Shown: positions 58,274 to 64,000 of the stretch, piece after piece
Layout: every line of letters begins with the position of its first letter
How positions within the stretch are numbered: position 1 is the first letter of the stretch
DNA from: Streptomyces sp. ISL-94
Lineage (GTDB): Bacteria; Actinomycetota; Actinomycetes; Streptomycetales; Streptomycetaceae
Direction: 5' to 3'
Length of the DNA: 64,000 nucleotides
NCBI RefSeq assembly: GCF_018614075.1
Contig: NZ_JAGGOZ010000063.1
Location: 1-64,000, forward strand
Translations under genes and position numbers: made by a program
The notes under the pieces: generated by a model
Database searches by the model: none
What the model was told of the DNA's origin: nothing
The model's input: only the letters and a program-made list of their open reading frames with translations

Positions 58274-61200
58274 ATGTCTGTCACGGTGCCCGACTGGGCT
58301 GACACACTTTTGGATCTGATCGGCGTGGCCTGGCCGAATGTGGACGAGGACGCCTACCGGGACATGGCCGACTCGCTCCGTGAGTTCGCCGACGACCTGC
58401 TGGACGACGGGCAGCTCGCCAACAACCACGTCGAGCGCCTGCTCTCGGCCAGCAGGGGCGAGTCGATCGAGGCCCTGAACGAGCACTGGAACAAGGTCAA
58501 GGGCAAACACTTCAAGGACATCGCGGAGGCGGCCCGCACCATCGCCGGCGCGATGGACTCGGCCGCCACCACCGTCGAGGGCATGAAGCTCGCAGCCGTC
58601 GTCCAGCTCGGCTACCTCGCCGCCGAAGCCGGGATCGCCATCTCCCTGATCCCCGTCACCGGCGGCCTCTCCGCCCTCGTCGGCGCGGCCGCCATGCGCG
58701 CCACCCAGGAGGTCGTCAAACGCCTCATCAAGGAGTGCGTCGAGGAAGCCGTCGGCTACATCGTCTCCGCGATGACCGAACCGGCCGTCGCCGCCCTTGA
58801 GGGCATGGCCGCCGACCTCGTCGTCCAACTCGGCTCCATGGCCCTCGGCTTCCAGGACGGCGTCGACCTCGACCAGACCAAGAAGGCGGGCAAGGAGAGC
58901 TTCAACGACGGCGTCCAGTCCGGCAAGGAATCCCTCAACCTCGCCTCGGCCGGAGGCGGCGGGGGCAGAGGCGGCGGCACCGGCCTGGTCGACCTCCACA
59001 TCGAGCACTCCGAACACACACGGGCCGGCACCAGCCTCAACACCGTCAGCACCAGCATCCACGGCAAGACGACATCGAAGCTGACCAAGGCCAAGTCCCA
59101 CCACGGCCGCACCCGAGGCCGCGACTCCATCGCCCAGGCCATCGACCCCGCAGCCGACAAAGCCATGGCAGCCCTCGTCAAGGCCACCAAAGCGATGGGC
59201 GACCACGTCGGCACCACCCTCCCCAAGGCCGTCAAACGGATATCCACCGACCACAAGAAGAACGACCAGGCCATCCACGACGACTTCAACCGCCTGAAGG
59301 GCAAGAACGACCACGACGGCAAGGGAGGCGGAAGGAGGGGCCCGGCCGACCACGGCAAAGGTGAGGACTCGGCCCGCACCAAACCGAACTCGGCTCAGGA
59401 CGCCAAGGACGCCCCGCGCAGCAACGCCATATCGCTCGACAAGACCGTCTGCAAGAACGATCCCGTCGACGTGGCAACCGGCAAGATGCTGCTCCCGCAG
59501 ACGGACCTGGCCCTGCCCGGTGTGCTGCCCCTCGCGCTTCGCCGTACGCACGTGTCCACCTACCGATACGGACACTGGTTCGGCCGCAGCTGGGCCTCCA
59601 CCCTGGACGAACGGATCGAACTCAACCCAGTGGGCTCAGGTGCTGTCTGGGTCCGGGAGGACGGCTCACTACTGGTCTACCCGCGGCTTCCGCGGCCGGG
59701 CGGGGAGCAGGTGCTGCCGCTGGAAGGTGAGCGGCTGTCACTGGTCCACGGCGGTGAAGACGAGGGCGATACCCGGTACCAGGTCTTCGACCCACACGGC
59801 GGGGTCACCCGAACCTTCACCGGAAGTCCTTATCGGGCCTCCCCCGCCTACTGGCTGGCCGAAGTCCGTGATCGTAACGACAACTACGTAGGTTTCAACC
59901 GCCGTTCCGACGGAGCCCACCTGTCCGTGGTGCACTCGGGCGGATACACGGTCAGCCTCACCGCCGACACCTCCCGCGTCACAGTGCTCGCCCTCCAGGG
60001 ACCGGAGGGCGTGGAAACCGTCCTCCGCTACGGCTACAACCCGGCCGGCGACCTCACCTCACTGACCGGCCCGGAGCGTGTCGACGCTCCCCCCATGCGT
60101 TTCACCTACGACGCCGACAGCCGCGTCACCTCGTGGACCGACCGGAATCTGTCCACGTTTCGGTACGTCTACGATGCGGACGGCCGCGTCGTCAGCACCG
60201 TGGGACCCGACGGCATCCTTTCCTCGCGTTTCGCCTACGGCGTCCACCCCCAGACCGGACACCGCGTCACCTCTTACACCGACTCCACCGGCGCCACCAC
60301 GGTCCTCCACCTCAACGACCGGCTCCAGGTCGTTTCCGAGACCGATCCGCTCGGCCATACGACCCAGCTGACCTGGGACGCATACGACCGCCCTCTGAGC
60401 CGGACCGACCCGCTCGGCCACACCACCGAGCTGACCTGGGACGAAGCGGGCAATCTCACCGCCGTGCAGCTGCCCGACGGCTCGGCCTCCACCGCGCGCT
60501 ACAACGCGCTGAACCTGCCGGTTGAGGTGACAGCCCCGGATGGCACCGTGTGGGAGCAGTACTTCGACGAACTCGGCAACTGCACCGGCACCCGCGGGCC
60601 CGACCACGCTCTCACCCGATTCACCCACGACCGCACCGGTGCGGTCGCGTCGTTCACGGACGCTCTCGGCTCCACGACGCGCATCCGCGCCGACCGCGCC
60701 GGACTTCCCCTGGAGATCACCAGTTCCGACGGGGGCGTCACCACGGTGGAGCGCGACCACCGGGGCCGCCCCATCCGGCTCACCGATCCCGCGGGCAGCG
60801 CGCAGCGCTTCGTCTGGGATGCCGACGACCGGCTGCTGCACCGCGTCACCGCCGACGGCAGCCGCGAGGCCTGGCGCTGGGACGCCGAGGGCAACTGCCT
60901 CGCCCACACCGACACCCACGGCGGTGTCACAGCCACCGAGTACGGGCACTTCGACAAGCCCCTCGCCCGTATCGCGGCAGACGGGGCTCGCCATGAGCTG
61001 CGCTACGACACCGAACTGCGCCTGGTTCAGGTGACCAACCCGCTCGGACAGACATGGGGCTACACCTACGACCACGCCGGACGGCTCATAGCCGAGGCCG
61101 ACTTCGACGGCCGCCGGACTCACTACGCCTACGATCAGGCGGGTCGTCTGACATCCCGTACGGGCCCTCAGGGAGTGTCGGCCACGTACACGTGGGACTC

Positions 61201-63058
61201 CATGGACCGGTTGACCTCTCGCGAGGTCGAAGGGCACCTCGTCCACTACGCCTACGACCGTGCCGGCGAACTCGTCTCCGCCCGGTCGCCGGGCTCCGCC
61301 GTCGTCATGGAACGCGACGCCATGGGACGGCTGATCTCCGAAACCGTCGACGGTCGTACCAGCCGCTACAGCTACGACCTGCTGGGCCGCCGTATCTCGC
61401 GCACGACGCCCTCCGGTGCTGTCAGCCACACCGACTACGGCGAAGCGGGCGACCGCCTCTCGCTCACGACCGACGGACACACGACCGCCTTCACCCATGA
61501 CGTGCTCGGCCGTGAACTGACCCGCACCTGGGGATCGCCGTCGGCCCCCGTCTCCGTGCATACGGCGTGGGACAACCGCAGCCGGCCCGTCAGCCAGTCC
61601 GTGACCAGCGGCGGGACCGCCTCACCCGTCCGGAACTACACATACCGCGCCGACGGGTACCCCGTGCGGATCACGGAGTCGGTAGCCGGGGCCAGGTGGG
61701 ACAAGCAGATCTCACTCGACCCCATGGGGCGACCGCTCAGCATCGAAGCACCCGGCTGGACGGAGACGTACGCGTACGACGGCGCGGGCAACCAGACCCA
61801 GGCCGACTGGCCGCGAGCAGCCGGCCACAGCGAAGCCCGTGGGCCCCGCACCTACGTCGGAACCCGTGTGGCATCCGCCGGCGCTGTCACCTACGAACAC
61901 GACGGGGAAGGCCGCGTCGTCATGCGACGGTGCGCCAGACTCTCCCGCAAGCCCGACATCTGGCGCTACACCTACGACGCCGAAGACCACATGGTCTCCT
62001 GCACCACCCCTGACGGCACCTTGTGGCAGTACACGTACGACCCTCTGGGGCGGCGTACCGCCAAACACCGTATGTCCCCTGACGGCCTGGCGGTCATCGA
62101 GACCACCCAGTTCACATGGGACGGATCCCTCCTGGTCGAGCAATCCGACTCCGCCACGCGGACCGTGCTCACCTGGGAGTACGAGGGCCACCGCCCGCTG
62201 AGCCAGTACGAGCGCCGGGAAGGGGAAGCCGCAGAGGTCAACAGCCGCTTCTTCGCCATCGTCACCGACCTGGTCGGTGCGCCGACCGAGCTGGTGGCCG
62301 AGTCCGGTGAGACGGCCTGGCGCGCCCGTTCGGCATGCTGGGGCACCACCGGCTGGGGCAAGGACGCCACCGCGTACACCCCGCTGCGCTTCCCCGGACA
62401 GTACGCCGATCCCGAAACCGGCCTGCACTACAACTACTTCCGGCACTACGACCCGGACACCGCTCGTTACACCAGCCCCGACCCACTCGGCCTGTCACCG
62501 GCGCCCAACCCCTCGACATACGTCCTCAACCCCTGGGCGTGGAGCGACCCACTGGGCCTGGCACCGAAGCGCTGCCAGATGGACGCATACGATTGGGAAG
62601 GGAGCATCCGCTACGGCCGCCTCGACCACCTCGGACGCCCCACCGGCGTCTACGCCTGCCTTCGGCCCGAGATCCTGGACGCGAAGAAGGGAACGGCCGC
62701 CGGCAAGCTCAAACCACCGGGCTGGCGCGGCCACGGAACGGCCTTCAACGAAGCGCGTGGTCATCTCCTCGCCGACCGGCTCGGAGGAGCCGGTACCGGA
62801 ACAAAGGCCTACCACAACCTGGTCACACAGACCCAGGACCCCACGAACTCGCCGGACCAGCGCGACCAGATAGAACAGGTGATCTTCGACGCGGTCAGGA
62901 AGGGCAATGGTGAAGTCATCCAGTACAACATCAAGCCCATCTACGAGGGAGCCAACCCCATACCCATCCGTCTGGACTTCACAGCATTCGGGAACAAGGG
63001 CTTCACCTTCACCCACAGCCTCGAGAACCCCGCGGCCGGCGTCAGAACCGGCGTGTAG
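58274..63058 (+). CDS. Polymorphic Rhs/YD-repeat toxin with nonspecific nuclease tip
   Basis: A 1594-residue protein. Residues 1-170 are helical and resemble the WXG-like N-terminus of actinobacterial type VII-exported toxins; a Lys/Gly-rich linker follows. A DUF6531-like segment (CKNDPVDVATGKMLLPQTDLALPG) opens the Rhs shell of many YD repeats (for example YDADGRVVST, YDHAGRLIAEA). The core ends with the usual PLRFPGQYADPETGLHYNYF, RYTSPDPLGL and NPWAWSDPLGL boundary. The last 125 residues are a DNA/RNA nonspecific endonuclease-like tip (RGHLLADRLGG...YHNLVTQTQ). It probably degrades nucleic acid in competitor cells. The gene beginning 31 bases downstream is the likely immunity gene. Confidence 0.92.
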   Translation: MSVTVPDWADTLLDLIGVAWPNVDEDAYRDMADSLREFADDLLDDGQLANNHVERLLSASRGESIEALNEHWNKVKGKHFKDIAEAARTIAGAMDSAATTVEGMKLAAVVQLGYLAAEAGIAISLIPVTGGLSALVGAAAMRATQEVVKRLIKECVEEAVGYIVSAMTEPAVAALEGMAADLVVQLGSMALGFQDGVDLDQTKKAGKESFNDGVQSGKESLNLASAGGGGGRGGGTGLVDLHIEHSEHTRAGTSLNTVSTSIHGKTTSKLTKAKSHHGRTRGRDSIAQAIDPAADKAMAALVKATKAMGDHVGTTLPKAVKRISTDHKKNDQAIHDDFNRLKGKNDHDGKGGGRRGPADHGKGEDSARTKPNSAQDAKDAPRSNAISLDKTVCKNDPVDVATGKMLLPQTDLALPGVLPLALRRTHVSTYRYGHWFGRSWASTLDERIELNPVGSGAVWVREDGSLLVYPRLPRPGGEQVLPLEGERLSLVHGGEDEGDTRYQVFDPHGGVTRTFTGSPYRASPAYWLAEVRDRNDNYVGFNRRSDGAHLSVVHSGGYTVSLTADTSRVTVLALQGPEGVETVLRYGYNPAGDLTSLTGPERVDAPPMRFTYDADSRVTSWTDRNLSTFRYVYDADGRVVSTVGPDGILSSRFAYGVHPQTGHRVTSYTDSTGATTVLHLNDRLQVVSETDPLGHTTQLTWDAYDRPLSRTDPLGHTTELTWDEAGNLTAVQLPDGSASTARYNALNLPVEVTAPDGTVWEQYFDELGNCTGTRGPDHALTRFTHDRTGAVASFTDALGSTTRIRADRAGLPLEITSSDGGVTTVERDHRGRPIRLTDPAGSAQRFVWDADDRLLHRVTADGSREAWRWDAEGNCLAHTDTHGGVTATEYGHFDKPLARIAADGARHELRYDTELRLVQVTNPLGQTWGYTYDHAGRLIAEADFDGRRTHYAYDQAGRLTSRTGPQGVSATYTWDSMDRLTSREVEGHLVHYAYDRAGELVSARSPGSAVVMERDAMGRLISETVDGRTSRYSYDLLGRRISRTTPSGAVSHTDYGEAGDRLSLTTDGHTTAFTHDVLGRELTRTWGSPSAPVSVHTAWDNRSRPVSQSVTSGGTASPVRNYTYRADGYPVRITESVAGARWDKQISLDPMGRPLSIEAPGWTETYAYDGAGNQTQADWPRAAGHSEARGPRTYVGTRVASAGAVTYEHDGEGRVVMRRCARLSRKPDIWRYTYDAEDHMVSCTTPDGTLWQYTYDPLGRRTAKHRMSPDGLAVIETTQFTWDGSLLVEQSDSATRTVLTWEYEGHRPLSQYERREGEAAEVNSRFFAIVTDLVGAPTELVAESGETAWRARSACWGTTGWGKDATAYTPLRFPGQYADPETGLHYNYFRHYDPDTARYTSPDPLGLSPAPNPSTYVLNPWAWSDPLGLAPKRCQMDAYDWEGSIRYGRLDHLGRPTGVYACLRPEILDAKKGTAAGKLKPPGWRGHGTAFNEARGHLLADRLGGAGTGTKAYHNLVTQTQDPTNSPDQRDQIEQVIFDAVRKGNGEVIQYNIKPIYEGANPIPIRLDFTAFGNKGFTFTHSLENPAAGVRTGV

Positions 63059-63088
63059 CACCGGCCCCGAACAGCAAGTGAGGATCAC

Positions 63089-64000
63089 ATGACCCGCACC
63101 ACCCCGCCCCGCCCGGTCGACGCCGAGGGCTTGTTCCCCGCGCTCGCCGACTACCGCCGCACCAGCACCCGCCTCCACCCGCGTCACGGCTCCCCGAAAG
63201 CTGACGACAGCTCGGTAGCCGGCCCGCTCCTGTGGCCCGCCGACGAACCGTGGCCTTTGTGCACCGCAGTCCATCCCAAGGGCAGCGGACACCGGCTGTC
63301 TGACGTGCGCCTCCAGCGGCGGATCCTCGACGAGGCGTGGCACCGCGATCCCGGGTCGGGTCCCAACGACGCGGAACGCGGGGTCCTGGACACCCTCCAG
63401 CCAGGGCCGCACGCCCCGCAGATCAGCGACGCGGACCCGATTCCGCTGCTCGCCGCCGCGCAGCTCTTCGCCCGCGACGTCCCCGACCTCACCGGACCGG
63501 ACGGCTGCGACCTGCTCCAGGTCCTCTGGTGTCCCTTCGAAGTGCACGGCCCCGACCGGACCATCGACGTCGTGCTGAAGTGGCGGCGCTCCCAGGACGT
63601 GGGCGAGGTCCTCGCCGTGATCCCGGAACCCGTCGTGGTGGGCAGGGCCGAATGCGTCCCGAACACGTGCGAGCTGCACCCCGAACAAGTGGTGGAGCAC
63701 GAGTACGAGGGTCTGCTGGACGAGGACCTTCAGGAGGCCGTCGAAGCGTGGGAGGTGGGAGATGACGAGGAGGACGACGACGCCTTCGACTCCTCCGCCC
63801 CCTCCAGCTTCGACACGTACGAGGAGTACGAGGCCGCCATGGCCGCCGCGCGCGCGAATGAGGATGAGGAGGTCACCTACCGGGGCGATCTGTCCATCGC
63901 GCCCGGTTGGAAGGTCGGCGGCTTCGCCTCGTGGCACCTCACCGACCCGGCGCACATCGCTTGCGGAGTCTGCGGAACACCCATGCCTCCCTTGCTCACC
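63089..64000 (+). CDS. Probable immunity protein for the Rhs toxin (partial at window end)
   Basis: An open frame from ATG 63089 (GTGAGGATC upstream) continues past the window edge for at least 304 residues. It starts MTRTTPPRPVDAEGLFPALADY and includes LLWPADEPWPLC, PIPLLAAAQLFARDVPDL, LLQVLWCPFEVH, a long acidic stretch (DDEEDDDAFDSS) and WKVGGFASWHLTDP. WP-x-C, VGG and a CGVCG pair resemble DUF1963/YwqG-like proteins that serve as immunity proteins or sit beside Rhs toxins. The position directly after the nuclease supports neutralisation of that toxin. No stop is seen in the window. Confidence 0.75.
   Translation, partial: MTRTTPPRPVDAEGLFPALADYRRTSTRLHPRHGSPKADDSSVAGPLLWPADEPWPLCTAVHPKGSGHRLSDVRLQRRILDEAWHRDPGSGPNDAERGVLDTLQPGPHAPQISDADPIPLLAAAQLFARDVPDLTGPDGCDLLQVLWCPFEVHGPDRTIDVVLKWRRSQDVGEVLAVIPEPVVVGRAECVPNTCELHPEQVVEHEYEGLLDEDLQEAVEAWEVGDDEEDDDAFDSSAPSSFDTYEEYEAAMAAARANEDEEVTYRGDLSIAPGWKVGGFASWHLTDPAHIACGVCGTPMPPLLT

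Noticed and set aside
1..64000. CRISPR arrays, tRNA or rRNA genes
   Set aside because: No regularly spaced repeats and no tRNA- or rRNA-like sequence was noticed on either strand; a covariance-model scan was not possible.

Overview
The window is high-GC actinobacterial DNA that looks like Streptomyces. Codon use is GC-rich in the third position, genes are tightly coupled with 4-nt overlaps and frequent GTG/TTG starts, and a recognisable Streptomyces chromosomal backbone is present: a KimA-type K+ transporter, paired RCK proteins, KdpDE, dUTPase, CutRS, inositol monophosphatase, ferrochelatase and SepH. Everything is read from sequence alone; no database search was run.

Layout. (1) 127-5535: a coupled operon of an MFS exporter, two ATP-grasp ligases and a stand-alone methionyl-tRNA-synthetase-like protein, probably the end of a peptide-like natural product cluster that starts left of the window. 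(2) 5536-8700: decayed DNA holding a second, degenerate copy of the 3' end of the neighbouring RNA methyltransferase gene, short direct and inverted repeats, a SpoIIE-phosphatase fragment abutting an MFS fragment, and a frameshifted winged-helix gene. (3) 8.7-33.5 kb: conserved chromosomal backbone, with potassium homeostasis, dUTPase, envelope-stress and haem genes, SepH and a rhodanese. (4) 33.5-42 kb: a Ser/Thr kinase fused to an MFS transporter, a secreted metalloprotease, an ECF sigma factor with its coupled membrane protein, and a large deacetylase-glycosyltransferase fusion for an extracellular polysaccharide. (5) 42-58 kb: an accessory zone punctuated by three 5'-truncated thymidine kinase copies in the same orientation (about 42.0, 45.2 and 57.7 kb). 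(6) 58.3-64 kb: a polymorphic Rhs toxin with a nuclease tip and the start of its likely immunity gene, cut by the window edge.

The most interesting system is the operon read leftwards from 55562 to 45945. It begins with a 52-residue secreted peptide ending in RYAAH. Next comes a perfect Shine-Dalgarno and a seven-codon gene, MRYDHCL, followed by a strong hairpin and then a cytochrome P450. This resembles the minimal biarylitide RiPP loci, in which a pentapeptide gene (MRYYH) precedes a P450 that crosslinks Tyr to His. Here the same operon continues with an exporter, an arginine amidinotransferase, two ATP-grasp ligases (one of the pheganomycin PGM1 type, which joins a guanidino acid to ribosomal peptides), a serine O-acetyltransferase-like protein, a cysteine-synthase-like PLP enzyme and a methyltransferase. 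My inference is a hybrid pathway: a ribosomal mini-peptide crosslinked by the P450 and capped by a guanidino amino acid made from O-acetylserine and arginine. I know of no described pathway with this combination.
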